Shown one piece after another: positions 24,167 to 32,488 of a stretch of DNA of 64,000 nucleotides. Under the pieces are notes generated by a model. It was given only the letters and a program-made list of their open reading frames with translations, was not told where the DNA came from and ran no database searches. The stretch is taken from contig NZ_JAGKJK010000009.1 of NCBI RefSeq assembly GCF_020329435.1, forward strand, positions 1-64,000. Reading direction: 5' to 3'. Within the stretch, counting starts at the first letter, position 1; each line of letters starts with the position of its first letter. Source of the DNA: Bradyrhizobium hereditatis. GTDB taxonomy: Bacteria; Pseudomonadota; Alphaproteobacteria; Rhizobiales; Xanthobacteraceae. A program made the position numbers and the translations under genes.

Positions 24167-27100
24167 ATGAACATCTCGAAGTTCTTTATTGAACGCCCGA
24201 TCTTCGCAATTGTCCTGTCGATTGTCATTTTCCTGGCAGGCCTCATCTCGATTCCCCTGCTGCCGGTCGGTGAGTATCCTGAAGTTGTTCCGCCCAGCGT
24301 GGTGGTGCGTGCAACCTATCCGGGCGCCAATCCGAAGGAGACGGCCGAGTCCGTCGCGACGCCGCTCGAGGAAGCGATCAACGGCGTCGAAGGCATCATG
24401 TACATGAAGTCGGTCGCCGGTTCCGACGGCAGCCTGCAGATCGTCGTGACGTTCCTGCCCAGCGTCGATCCCGACACCGCTGCCGTTCGCGTGCAAAACC
24501 GGGTGAGTCAGGCGCTCAGCCGGCTACCGGACCAGGTGCGTCAGTATGGTGTGACGACGCAAAAGCAGTCTCCCACGCCACTGCTGTACGTGAGCCTGTA
24601 TTCGTCCGACGGCCGTTATGACACACTTTATCTGCGAAATTACCTGACCCTGAACGTCAAGGACGAGCTATCGCGTCTGAATGGCATCGGCCATGTTGGG
24701 CTGTACGGCGCAGGCGATTACGCCATGCGCATCTGGCTCGATCCGAACAAGCTGTCGTCACGCAATCTGACTGCCACGGACGTGCTCAAGGCGATACGCG
24801 AGCAGAATGTGCAGGTGTCCGCTGGACAGCTGGGTGCTGAACCATCTCCCAAGACGACGGACTTCCTGGTCTCTATAAACGTGCGTGGCCGTCTTGCCAC
24901 TGAGGAAGAGTTCGGCGCCATCGTGCTCAAGAGCGGCGAAGACGGCCAGGTGGTTCGTCTTGCTGACGTCGCCCGGCTCGAACTTGGAGCCGGTGACTAC
25001 ACGATGCGGGTTTTTGAGGGCAACAAGACGGCGGCAACCGCCGGCGTCTTTCTGTCGCCCGGCGCCAACGCGCTCGGCGTAGCCGATGCGGTTTACGGCA
25101 GGTTGAGCAAGCTGTCGGAAAGCTTCCCCCCGGGTATAACCTACAAGGTGGTCTGGGATCCGACCGTCTTCGTGCGCGAGTCGATTCGCGCGGTGCTGAA
25201 CACGCTTCTGGAGGCGGTGTTCCTCGTAATTCTGGTTGTCATCCTCTTCCTGCAGACCTGGCGCGCCTCAGTTATCCCGCTGATCGCCGTGCCGGTCTCC
25301 GTGGTGGGCACCTTCGCCTTCCTGTATCTGCTGGGATTTTCCATCAACACGCTTACCTTGTTCGGCCTCGTGCTCGCGATCGGCATCGTCGTGGACGACG
25401 CAATCGTCGTGGTCGAGAACGTGGAACAGCACATCGGGCGGGGGCTGAGTCCGTACGAAGCCGCCCACCAGGCGATGCGTGAGGTTTCAGGCCCGATCAT
25501 CGCTATTGCGCTGGTGCTCTGCGCAGCGTTTGTGCCGATGGCGTTTCTCTCGGGCGTCACCGGGCAGTTCTACAAGCAGTTCGCTGTGACGATCGCGATT
25601 TCCACGGTGATATCTGCGATCAACTCGCTGACCCTATCCCCGGCGCTGGCGGCTAAGCTGCTGCAGCCGCACGGAGCCCCGAAGGACCGGCTGGCGCGGG
25701 TGATCGAAGCGGCATTCGGCTGGCTGTTCCGCCCATTCAACCGCTTGTTTCAGGTCGGTGCACGAGGCTATCAAGGATTGGTGCGCAGGTCGCTCGGCCG
25801 GCGTGGTGTCGCGCTTGCGGTTTATGCAGCTCTTCTGGCGATCACGGCTGTGCTGTTTCAGTCGGTGCCCGGCGGCTTCATTCCTGCTCAGGACAAGCTC
25901 TACCTGTTCTCAGGTGCAAAGCTGCCCGAGGGTGCATCTCTCGCCCGTACGGAGGCGGTCACGCGAAAGATGGACGAAATCGCCCGCACCGTCGAGGGTG
26001 TGGACTTCGTCAATGCTTATGCTGGCTTCAACGCGTTGCAGTTCGTAAATACGCCGAACATCACGACCGCTTATATCCTGCTCAAGCCGTATAGCGAGCG
26101 CAACCGCAGCGCGGCGGAGATCACCGCCGAACTCAACGCCAAATTTGCAGGTATCAAGGACGGCTTTTCGTACGCGCTGCTTCCGCCACCCATCCAAGGC
26201 CTTGGGAATGGATCGGGCTATTCGTTGTACCTCAAGGATCGGGCGGGTCTTGGTCATGGCGCGCTGCAGGACGCTCTGAACGTGTTCATGGCCGAGATCG
26301 CACGAACGCCGGGCATGACACATCCTGTCAGCTCTTATCAGGCCAACATTCCTCAGCTCGAGGTCAAGATCGATCGCGTGAAGGCCAAGGCACAGGGCGT
26401 GGCGCTATCCGACCTGTTCGAAACGTTGCAGGTCTATCTCGGTTCGAGCTACATCAATGACTTCAACAAGTTCGGCCGGGTCTACAGGGTCCTGGCCCAG
26501 GCCGACGCATCGTTTCGCCAGCAGGCGGAAGACATCGGCAACCTGCGCACGCGTAACGCCGGCGGTGACATGGTGCCGATCAGTTCCATGGTGACCGTTG
26601 TGCCAACGTTCGGCCCCGATCCGGTGGTCCGCTACAACGGTTTCCCGGCGGCAGACGTCATCGGTGATTCCGATCCCAGAGTGCTTTCGTCGGCAGAGGT
26701 CATTGCCAAGATCACGGAGATTGCCGGGCGGGTCTTGCCACGCGGCATCGAGCTGGAGTGGACGGATCTCAGTTATCAGCAGGTGAGCCAAAGTAACGCG
26801 GCGCCTGTCGTCTTTCTGCTTGCCGTGATCCTCGTCTTTCTGGTGCTCGCCTCGCTGTACGAGAGCTGGACGCTGCCGCTAGCGGTGATTCTCATCGTGC
26901 CGATGTGTATTTGCTCGGCAATGTTTGGCGTCTGGCTCACGGGGGGCGACAACAACATCTTCGTGCAGGTGGGACTGGTCGTCCTGATGGGGCTGGCGTG
27001 CAAGAATGCCATCCTGATCGTCGAGTTTGCCCGCGAGTTGGAGCTCCAAGGTAAGGGCATCATCGAAGCTGCGCTCGAAGCCTGCCATCTGCGGCTGCGT

Positions 27101-27337
27101 CCGATTGTGATGACGTCGGTTGCCTTTATTGCAGGCTGTGTGCCGCTGCTACTGGGTCACGGAGCAGGCAGTGAGGTCCGCGAGGCGATCGGTGTCACAG
27201 TTCTGGCCGGCATGCTGGGCGTCACCGTGTTCGGTCTCTTCCTCACCCCGGTCTTCTATGTGGCGCTGCGCAAATGGTCGACCGCGCGTGCAAAGACCGA
27301 GGCGTCGCCGAGTCAAACCGCTCTCAATCCTCAATAA
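24167..27337 (+). CDS. RND multidrug efflux transporter (HAE1, AcrB/MexB type)
   Basis: The 1056-residue protein is full length for the family. It starts MNISKFFIERPIFAIVLSIV and has the proton-relay Asp pair in GIVVDDAIVVVENVEQHIGR (TM4) and Lys in GLACKNAILIVEFARELELQ (TM10). Twelve membrane helices and two large periplasmic loops are evident (e.g. VVVRATYPGANPKETAESVA). It exports hydrophobic or amphiphilic compounds from periplasm or inner leaflet using the proton gradient. GGGAGG lies 8 bp before the ATG. It forms a two-gene unit with the upstream adaptor and may be transcribed together with msrA across a small hairpin. Confidence 0.95.
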   Translation: MNISKFFIERPIFAIVLSIVIFLAGLISIPLLPVGEYPEVVPPSVVVRATYPGANPKETAESVATPLEEAINGVEGIMYMKSVAGSDGSLQIVVTFLPSVDPDTAAVRVQNRVSQALSRLPDQVRQYGVTTQKQSPTPLLYVSLYSSDGRYDTLYLRNYLTLNVKDELSRLNGIGHVGLYGAGDYAMRIWLDPNKLSSRNLTATDVLKAIREQNVQVSAGQLGAEPSPKTTDFLVSINVRGRLATEEEFGAIVLKSGEDGQVVRLADVARLELGAGDYTMRVFEGNKTAATAGVFLSPGANALGVADAVYGRLSKLSESFPPGITYKVVWDPTVFVRESIRAVLNTLLEAVFLVILVVILFLQTWRASVIPLIAVPVSVVGTFAFLYLLGFSINTLTLFGLVLAIGIVVDDAIVVVENVEQHIGRGLSPYEAAHQAMREVSGPIIAIALVLCAAFVPMAFLSGVTGQFYKQFAVTIAISTVISAINSLTLSPALAAKLLQPHGAPKDRLARVIEAAFGWLFRPFNRLFQVGARGYQGLVRRSLGRRGVALAVYAALLAITAVLFQSVPGGFIPAQDKLYLFSGAKLPEGASLARTEAVTRKMDEIARTVEGVDFVNAYAGFNALQFVNTPNITTAYILLKPYSERNRSAAEITAELNAKFAGIKDGFSYALLPPPIQGLGNGSGYSLYLKDRAGLGHGALQDALNVFMAEIARTPGMTHPVSSYQANIPQLEVKIDRVKAKAQGVALSDLFETLQVYLGSSYINDFNKFGRVYRVLAQADASFRQQAEDIGNLRTRNAGGDMVPISSMVTVVPTFGPDPVVRYNGFPAADVIGDSDPRVLSSAEVIAKITEIAGRVLPRGIELEWTDLSYQQVSQSNAAPVVFLLAVILVFLVLASLYESWTLPLAVILIVPMCICSAMFGVWLTGGDNNIFVQVGLVVLMGLACKNAILIVEFARELELQGKGIIEAALEACHLRLRPIVMTSVAFIAGCVPLLLGHGAGSEVREAIGVTVLAGMLGVTVFGLFLTPVFYVALRKWSTARAKTEASPSQTALNPQ

Positions 27338-27338
27338 G

Positions 27339-27355
27339 GCGCCTCGTCGAGGCGC
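27339..27355. terminator. Short perfect hairpin between RND pump and msrA
   Basis: GCGCCTC-gtc-GAGGCGC is a 7-bp perfect stem with a 3-nt loop, starting 2 bp after the RND stop codon. No U-tract follows, so it is more likely a partial terminator or mRNA-stability hairpin than a full stop; msrA begins 32 bp later. Confidence 0.45.
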
Positions 27356-27386
27356 ATTGGCAAACGAGTTCATGAAGGAGGTCAAA

Positions 27387-27905
27387 ATGACAGATAAGCT
27401 TGAACAGGCGGTGCTAGCCGGCGGTTGCTTTTGGGGCATGCAGGACTTGATCCGCAAACTTCCCGGCGTTGTCAGGACACGGGTCGGGTACACGGGCGGC
27501 GATGTGCCGAACGCGACCTATCGCAACCACGGATCGCATGCCGAAGCCATCGAAATCGACTTTGATCCGAAGCGTATCAGCTATCGCGATCTGCTGGAGT
27601 TCTTCTTCCAGATTCACGATCCGACCACGCTTAACCGGCAAGGCAATGATATCGGGGCCTCCTACCGCTCGGAGATCTTCTACACCTCGGAGGCACAGCG
27701 CGACGAGGCCCTCCGGACGATCGAGGATGTCAACGCCTCCGGCCTGTGGCCGGGCCGGGTTGTGACAAAGGTCTCGCCTGCCGGAGCGTTCTGGGAAGCC
27801 GAGGCCGAGCACCAAGACTATCTAGAGCACTATCCGCAGGGCTACACCTGCCACTTCCCACGCAAGGGGTGGAAGCTTCGGCAGAGGCCAGGCGCAGCTG
27901 CCTAA
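27387..27905 (+). CDS. msrA: Peptide methionine sulfoxide reductase MsrA (copy 1)
   Basis: The start is the ATG at 27387 with AAGGAGG 7 bp upstream. The 172-residue enzyme contains the catalytic GGCFWGMQDLIRKLPGV (Cys in GCFWG), RVGYTGGDVPNATYRNHGSH, AEAIEIDFDPKRISYRDLLE and EAEAEHQDYLEHYPQGYTCH. The last also holds the probable resolving-cysteine region. It reduces methionine-S-sulfoxide in proteins, using thioredoxin. It is very similar along its whole length to the second msrA at 31929, so the two are recent paralogues. It follows the RND pump by 49 bp, linking oxidative-damage repair to the efflux operon. Confidence 0.94.
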   Translation: MTDKLEQAVLAGGCFWGMQDLIRKLPGVVRTRVGYTGGDVPNATYRNHGSHAEAIEIDFDPKRISYRDLLEFFFQIHDPTTLNRQGNDIGASYRSEIFYTSEAQRDEALRTIEDVNASGLWPGRVVTKVSPAGAFWEAEAEHQDYLEHYPQGYTCHFPRKGWKLRQRPGAAA

Positions 27906-28380
27906 TGCCGTACAGTACATGCTAATCTTCCCCAAGGGCGCGCGACGGCGCCCTCATCCACGATAGCGTGTTGTATGACCGTAATGAGGGGTTGCTTACG
28001 ATCTGGTCTCCTTGTCGTCGAGCATCGGCTTGTTTCTGACGACGCGGTCAGGATCAATTGCTGTCATGTCCGTTCATGGGCCCTTAGCAAACGCAGATCC
28101 GGGAGCTAGCCGAGGTTCCGCATTTGACCTAACTCGGAAGTTGAGTGCGCGTCGCAGCATCGAAACTATGATTAATGTCGCCGAGGAGATCAGCGTCAAT
28201 CGCGCGGCGACAACTTGATGCCGGTTCTCGATGCGCCATTGGTGACCATTGACCTCTCAAAGGAAGGTAGCGCAATCGATGTGGCGGGTAAGGGCGTCGA
28301 AGCGCCGGGCGTTCCGGCCAAATGCTTTCTCCACCGTGGCGATCAGGGCTTTACCATTGGCTGTAACGAAAGAGGAAAAC
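27906..28380. other. Intergenic region without a convincing gene
   Basis: The region holds a GGGCGC-gcgacg-GCGCCC hairpin (27936-27953) soon after msrA, which may end that transcript. Short plus-strand frames (28012-28218, 28215-28418) have no ribosome sites. On the minus strand a stretch around 28265-28370 reads VTANGKALIATVEKAFGRNA, faintly like the end of a MarR-type regulator. I regard the region as decayed or regulatory. Confidence 0.35.
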
Positions 28381-28848
28381 ATGGACAAGTCGACTCCGTC
28401 TGGCCGCCTCTATCTTGACGATCTGCATGTCGGACAGCGCTTTACCAGCAAGACACACACGCTTGACGAAGCCCAGATCAAGACGTTCGCGGTTCAATTC
28501 GATCCGCAGCCTTTTCATACAGACAAGCAAGCCGCGGAACGCACATTCTTCAAAGGCTTGGCAGCGAGCGGTTGGCACACTGCCGCGATCACGATGCGCC
28601 TCAATGTTGAAAGTGGTCCGCCACTCGCTGGCGGCATTGTCGGAGCCGGCGGAGAGTTGAACTGGCCAGCGCCGACACGTCCCGGAGATGTACTCCACGT
28701 TGAGAGCGAAGTCGTTGAAATTGCGCCGTCGCGCTCTCGATCCGACCGCGGCACCATAGTCCTTCTCAGCCGAACGTTAAACCAACGCGGCGAGGTCGTT
28801 CAGATTCTCAAGGCCAAACTTGTCGTTCCGCGCAGAGTCGCGACGTGA
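28381..28848 (+). CDS. MaoC-like (R)-enoyl-CoA hydratase / acyl dehydratase domain protein
   Basis: The 155-residue protein begins MDKSTPSGRLYLDDLHVGQR, typical of MaoC-like hotdog proteins (YLDDLHVGQRF). The hydratase-2 signature is FAVQFDPQPFHTDKQAAERT (Asp and His as catalytic pair, D-PQPFH), followed by GLAASGWHTAAITMRL. The C-terminal part (VLHVESEVVEIAPSRSRSDR) completes the hotdog fold. It would hydrate or dehydrate acyl-CoA esters in the cytoplasm. AGAGGAAA precedes the ATG. It stands alone between msrA and the TetR gene, and its link to the stress genes is unclear. Confidence 0.88.
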   Translation: MDKSTPSGRLYLDDLHVGQRFTSKTHTLDEAQIKTFAVQFDPQPFHTDKQAAERTFFKGLAASGWHTAAITMRLNVESGPPLAGGIVGAGGELNWPAPTRPGDVLHVESEVVEIAPSRSRSDRGTIVLLSRTLNQRGEVVQILKAKLVVPRRVAT

Positions 28849-29127
28849 TCCGCGCTGCTGTCGTGCCGCCAGATATGGGGGGTAGCTTGCCTGATATTAC
28901 TACACGCATTGAATAAGTCAGCGGCCAGCGGGGCCAAGCGGCGCTGGACGCCGATGGATTGCCGACATTGGCAAGACCAGGGCGTCTGATGAATTGCCCT
29001 AAATGGTGAAGGGATACGAGCCCCCGGCAAGCGCCGCCGCACTCGACGGTCCTGCACAGCTAATCCAGGGCTGCGCGCCTACGAACAGCTCGCGCTCAAT
29101 CGGAGATTCGTCCCGACGTGTACTCAT

Positions 29128-29724
29128 TCATTCGATCGGCAAAACGCTGCGAAGCGCCGCTTCCTTGGCGGCCTTCAACATCCTGACAGGTTGACCGGCC
29201 TTAGCCAGAACACGCAGTCCGAAATAGACTGACAAGAGATGTTGGGCGACTGCGCGCCGCCGGTTGTTGTCGATCGCGCTCAACTCTGAGAGCACCTTCT
29301 CCAGCACGCGCCCGAGACGTTCTAAGCTTCCGTTGACCAAGCGCTGTGTTTCCGGATCTACGACCGCTTGGTCAATTGAGGCGTTGCATATGAAGCAGCC
29401 TCGTCGATCATTTGCGACCGCCATGGCGTCGATTGGCGCTTGGAGGAACTTGCCAATGCGTCGATCTGGCGCATCGATGCCAGTGAGCACGCGCACGGAC
29501 TCGTCGATGGCGGTTCGATCATAAAGCTCCAGTGATTTCCGATACATGGCGCGCTTGTCGCCAAAGGCCGCGTAAAGGCTGCCTTTTCTCAGCTCGGTAG
29601 CGGCCTCGAGATCGTTCATGGACGTGCCTTCGAAGCCTTTCTCCCAAAACACATCCATGATCTTCGCCATGGCCTGATCCTCGTCGAACTCGCGGGGCCG
29701 GCCGATCACCTTCGGCTCAAGCAT
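29128..29724 (-). CDS. TetR family transcriptional regulator
   Basis: The 198-residue protein has the N-terminal helix-turn-helix GRPREFDEDQAMAKIMDVFW, EKGFEGTSMNDLEAATELRK and GSLYAAFGDKRAMYRKSLEL, the canonical TetR DNA-binding domain. The C-terminal ligand domain has a TetR_C-type pattern (RRGCFICNASIDQAVVDPET), with Cys residues that could sense oxidants or electrophiles. It is divergent from the glutaredoxin-thioredoxin reductase gene. Two identical 14-bp palindromes lie in the 143-bp gap, one just upstream of each gene, so it probably represses itself and the redox operon. Confidence 0.93.
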   Translation of the reverse strand: MLEPKVIGRPREFDEDQAMAKIMDVFWEKGFEGTSMNDLEAATELRKGSLYAAFGDKRAMYRKSLELYDRTAIDESVRVLTGIDAPDRRIGKFLQAPIDAMAVANDRRGCFICNASIDQAVVDPETQRLVNGSLERLGRVLEKVLSELSAIDNNRRRAVAQHLLSVYFGLRVLAKAGQPVRMLKAAKEAALRSVLPIE

Positions 29725-29744
29725 TTGTGACGTCTCCTACTTCT

Positions 29745-29758
29745 TGACCGATCGGTCA
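29745..29758. promoter_or_regulatory. TetR operator copy 1 (TGACCGATCGGTCA)
   Basis: This is a perfect 14-bp palindrome 20 bp upstream of the TetR start codon, suited to autorepression. An identical palindrome lies at 29819-29832, with centres 74 bp apart (about seven helical turns). Confidence 0.85.
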
Positions 29759-29818
29759 CGAATGTCCATTTACGGATGGTACAGGCGGTCAACAGGCCGC
29801 TTTCGTTACACGAAATAA

Positions 29819-29832
29819 TGACCGATCGGTCA
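29819..29832. promoter_or_regulatory. TetR operator copy 2 (TGACCGATCGGTCA)
   Basis: This is an identical perfect palindrome 35 bp before the glutaredoxin start at 29868, where it would occlude the promoter of the redox operon. Derepression by an oxidant or electrophile ligand is the usual logic for such TetR/redox pairs. Confidence 0.85.
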
Positions 29833-29867
29833 AGAATCAAGGCCGATGCCAAAGGAGATTTAATGCC

Positions 29868-30263
29868 ATGCCCAATGTGGTTATCTACACGAAGGACTAC
29901 TGCCGCTTCTGCGCCCGAGCCAAGGAGCTGCTGAACTCAAAGGGTGCCGAGTACACCGAGATTGACGTGACACATGACGCCGTCCTTCAGGCGGAGATGA
30001 TCAAGCGATCCGGACGGCAGACTGTACCCCAGATCTTCGTTGACGGCCGGCATGTCGGCGGTTTCGACGATCTTGCGGCGCTGACGCTGCTGGCAAGCTC
30101 GATCCGCTGCTCGGCCGAGGCGAGAATGCTGCCGCGGAGGGGCGCCATTCCCGTGTCGTCATTCTTGGCAGCGGACCTGCCGGCTATACCGCGGCCATCT
30201 ATGCCGCGCGCGCGGGTCTCGTACCGACCGTCATTACCGGGCAGGAGATCGGCGGCCAGCTGA
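29868..30263 (+). CDS. Glutaredoxin module (5' part of a frameshifted glutaredoxin-thioredoxin reductase fusion)
   Basis: AAAGGAG precedes the ATG at 29868. Residues 1-75 form a complete glutaredoxin: VVIYTKDYCRFCARAKELLN with active site CRFC, RQTVPQIFVDGRHVGGFDDL with the cis-Pro TVP and the GG-F-D-D glutathione site. After LAALTLLA the frame drifts into non-protein-like sequence to the stop at 30263. The +2 frame from 30083 instead reads DAAGKLDPLLGRGENAAAEG and runs into thioredoxin reductase. One missing base after position 30082 explains this: restoring it gives AALDAAGKLDPLLG. As written the Grx domain is intact, with a spurious tail. Sequencing error, a recent mutation or programmed frameshifting are all possible. 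Confidence 0.8.
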   Translation: MPNVVIYTKDYCRFCARAKELLNSKGAEYTEIDVTHDAVLQAEMIKRSGRQTVPQIFVDGRHVGGFDDLAALTLLASSIRCSAEARMLPRRGAIPVSSFLAADLPAIPRPSMPRARVSYRPSLPGRRSAAS

Positions 30264-31120
30264 CGACGACGACAGAGGTCGAGAACTGGCCAGGCGGCGA
30301 CGTCACCCTGCAGGGTCCGGAGCTCATGGAGCGCTTTCGCGAACATGCCGAGCGCTTCGACGTGACGCTGATCCGCGATCACATCCAGGCTGTCGATCTG
30401 TCCAGCCGGCCATTCCGTCTCACCGGGGATGGCGGAGTCTACACGGCCGACAGCCTGATTGTAGCCACAGGGGCCACAGCTCGCTACCTCGGTCTGGCGT
30501 CGGAGACGGCATTTAGGGGCCGCGGTGTCTCGTCGTGCGCCACCTGTGATGGGTTCTTCTTCCGGGCCAAGCCGGTCGCCGTGGTTGGCGGTGGCAATAC
30601 TGCGGTCGAGGAAGCGTTATTCCTGACCAATATCGCCAGCCACGTCACGCTCGTGCACCGCCGCGATGCTCTCAAGGCCGAGAAGATCCTCCAGGACCGG
30701 CTGTTCGCCAAGGTCGCGGAGGGCAAGGTGTCGATCCTGTGGGACCATGAGGTTGCGGAGGTCCTGGGTGAGCAATCCGGCGTGACAGGCCTGCGCGTTC
30801 GCCATGTCAGCACCCGACAAGCCCGGGATCTTGCCGTGGACCGCGTCTTCATCGCCATCGGTCACGACCCGAACACGGCGCTTTTCGCCGGGCAGCTCGA
30901 CCGCGACGGTGGCTACCTCCGGACCAAAGGTGGCTTGGGCGGCAACGCCACCGAAACCAGTGTTCCCGGCGTCTTCGCGGCGGGTGATGTGGCCGATCCG
31001 GTCTATCGCCAGGCGGTCACATCGGCCGGCACCGGTGCCATGGCCGCGCTCGACGCCGAGCGTTACCTGGCCGGCCTTTCGATCGGCGCTGATGCGCCAA
31101 GTCTGAAACATGCAGCATGA
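30083..31120 (+). CDS. trxB: Thioredoxin reductase module (3' part of the frameshifted fusion)
   Basis: This frame has no start codon before the FAD motif, so it depends on reading from the glutaredoxin frame. It contains the FAD-binding VVILGSGPAGYTAAIYAARA, QEIGGQLTTTTEVENWPGG, the redox motif CATCDGFFF, the NADPH-binding VAVVGGGNTAVEEALFLTNI, HRRDALKAEKILQDRL and GVFAAGDVADPVYRQAVTSA. It is a complete low-Mr thioredoxin reductase of about 315 residues. The ATG at 30326 lies inside the FAD domain and would give an inactive fragment. The stop overlaps an ATG of the next reading frame (ATGA), so the Trx-MsrB gene is translationally coupled. It would reduce the thioredoxin domain encoded immediately downstream. 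Confidence 0.8.
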   Translation, partial: DAAGKLDPLLGRGENAAAEGRHSRVVILGSGPAGYTAAIYAARAGLVPTVITGQEIGGQLTTTTEVENWPGGDVTLQGPELMERFREHAERFDVTLIRDHIQAVDLSSRPFRLTGDGGVYTADSLIVATGATARYLGLASETAFRGRGVSSCATCDGFFFRAKPVAVVGGGNTAVEEALFLTNIASHVTLVHRRDALKAEKILQDRLFAKVAEGKVSILWDHEVAEVLGEQSGVTGLRVRHVSTRQARDLAVDRVFIAIGHDPNTALFAGQLDRDGGYLRTKGGLGGNATETSVPGVFAAGDVADPVYRQAVTSAGTGAMAALDAERYLAGLSIGADAPSLKHAA

Positions 31121-31134
31121 ACAGGAGTAATGAC

Positions 31135-31932
31135 ATGACAACCCTTGTTACCAATGAACCGATCCACATCAACGACGATGACTTCGACATGGCTGTCCAC
31201 CGAGATGACCTCGTGCTGGTCGATTTTTGGGCGCCTTGGTGCGGCCCGTGTCGCGCCATCGCGCCGGTCCTGGAAGAACTCGCCGGCGACTACGGCGAGG
31301 CCCTTACCATCGCGAAGATCAACGTCGATGACAATCAGCGGAAGGCCGCGCAGTTCGGCGTCCGTGGCATTCCAACCTTGGTGCTGTTCAAGGGTGGCGA
31401 ACCGGTTGAAACGCTGGTGGGTCTCCAAACGCGGACTTCGCTGATCGCCGCGATCGAACGCGCGCGGGCAAAATACGCGAAGACGGACCAGGCGCTCAGC
31501 CGGCTGACTGCAGAGCAGTACCGGGTCACACAGCAGGACGGCACCGAATCGCCGTTCTCGGGTGAGTACGTCGACAACAAAGCTGCCGGGATCTACGTCG
31601 ACGTGGTCTCAGGCGAGCCATTGTTTGCCTCTATCGACAAGTATGACTCTGGTTCTGGCTGGCCGAGCTTTACCCGCCCGATCGTGGAGCAGAACGTCGT
31701 TGAACGGTTAGACGACAGCCACGGCATGCGCCGGGTAGAGGTGCGCTCCAAACATGCCGACAGCCATCTCGGACATGTGTTCCCCGATGGACCGTCGGAC
31801 TCGACCGGCATGCGTTATTGCATCAATTCCGCATCGCTGCGCTTTGTCGAACTGGAGGACATGGCAGCCGAGGGCTATGGCGATCTGCTGTCGATCTTCG
31901 GTGTCGAGGACCAGAAGGAGGTGTCAAAATGA
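31135..31932 (+). CDS. msrB: Thioredoxin-MsrB fusion protein
   Basis: I prefer the ATG at 31135 (AGGAG 8 bp upstream) over the overlapping ATG at 31117. The 265-residue product has an N-terminal thioredoxin (VLVDFWAPWCGPCRAIAPVL with WCGPC; VRGIPTLVLFKGGE with cis-Pro) and a C-terminal MsrB. The MsrB part includes LTAEQYRVTQQDGTESPFSG, YDSGSGWPSFTRPI, VEVRSKHADSHLGHVFPDGP and RYCINSASLRFV, with the catalytic Cys. The usual zinc CxxC pairs of MsrB are absent, placing it in the non-zinc class. The fusion provides its own reductant to methionine-R-sulfoxide reductase. It is followed with a 4-bp overlap by msrA, making a complete R+S repair operon under TetR control. Confidence 0.93.
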   Translation: MTTLVTNEPIHINDDDFDMAVHRDDLVLVDFWAPWCGPCRAIAPVLEELAGDYGEALTIAKINVDDNQRKAAQFGVRGIPTLVLFKGGEPVETLVGLQTRTSLIAAIERARAKYAKTDQALSRLTAEQYRVTQQDGTESPFSGEYVDNKAAGIYVDVVSGEPLFASIDKYDSGSGWPSFTRPIVEQNVVERLDDSHGMRRVEVRSKHADSHLGHVFPDGPSDSTGMRYCINSASLRFVELEDMAAEGYGDLLSIFGVEDQKEVSK

Positions 31933-32447
31933 CCAGCAAACTTGAACGTGCCATCCTTGCAGGAGGATGCTTCTGGGGCATGCAGGATCTGATCCGCAAG
32001 CTGCCTGGCGTAGTCAACACACGGGTCGGATACACGGGCGGCGATGTGCCGAACGCGACCTATCGCAATCATGGATCTCACGCCGAGGCCATCGAGATCG
32101 AGTTCGACCCGAAACGCATCAGCTATCGCGATCTTCTGGAGTTGTTCTTCCAGATTCACGATCCCACCACAGTGGATCGCCAAGGGAACGATGTCGGAAC
32201 CTCGTACCGCTCAGAGATTTTCTATGTCTCCGAGGCGCAGCTCGACGAGGCGCTCCGAACGATCGACGACGTCAACGCCTCGGGCCTATGGCCAGGCCGC
32301 GTTGTGACGAATGTCACGCCCGCCGGCGAATTTTGGGAGGCGGAGCCTGAACACCAGGACTATCTCGAGCGCTATCCGCAGGGTTATAGCTGCCACTTCC
32401 TGCGCCCGGGCTGGAAACTACCCCGGCGACTCCGTGCGGACGCCTGA
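31929..32447 (+). CDS. msrA: Peptide methionine sulfoxide reductase MsrA (copy 2)
   Basis: The ATG at 31929 overlaps the Trx-MsrB stop (ATGA). The 172-residue enzyme has GGCFWGMQDLIRKLPGVVNT, RVGYTGGDVPNATYRNHGSH and EAEPEHQDYLERYPQGYSCH. It differs from copy 1 at 27387 mainly in conservative positions and at the very C-terminus (LPRRLRADA versus RQRPGAAA). Conservation of the coding sequence at both protein and nucleotide level suggests duplication or gene conversion within this region. Here it completes a TrxR-Trx-MsrB-MsrA operon. Confidence 0.94.
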   Translation: MTSKLERAILAGGCFWGMQDLIRKLPGVVNTRVGYTGGDVPNATYRNHGSHAEAIEIEFDPKRISYRDLLELFFQIHDPTTVDRQGNDVGTSYRSEIFYVSEAQLDEALRTIDDVNASGLWPGRVVTNVTPAGEFWEAEPEHQDYLERYPQGYSCHFLRPGWKLPRRLRADA

Positions 32448-32461
32448 GACCCGCCTGCAGA

Positions 32462-32488
32462 GCCTCATCGCCCTAGGGCGGGTGAGGC
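32462..32488. terminator. Long palindrome downstream of msrA
   Basis: GCCTCA-t-CGCCC-ta-GGGCG-g-GTGAGGC forms a stem of about 12 bp around a 2-nt centre, starting 14 bp after the msrA stop. The position fits a terminator or processing hairpin for the redox operon, although no T-run follows. Confidence 0.5.

Noticed and set aside
27120..27386. Fusion of the first MsrA to an upstream frame
   Set aside because: The upstream part is the RND gene read out of frame; AAGGAGG marks the MsrA start at 27387.
28012..28418. Two small plus-strand frames before the MaoC-like gene
   Set aside because: They have no ribosome sites, overlap each other and one overlaps the MaoC start; composition is not convincing.
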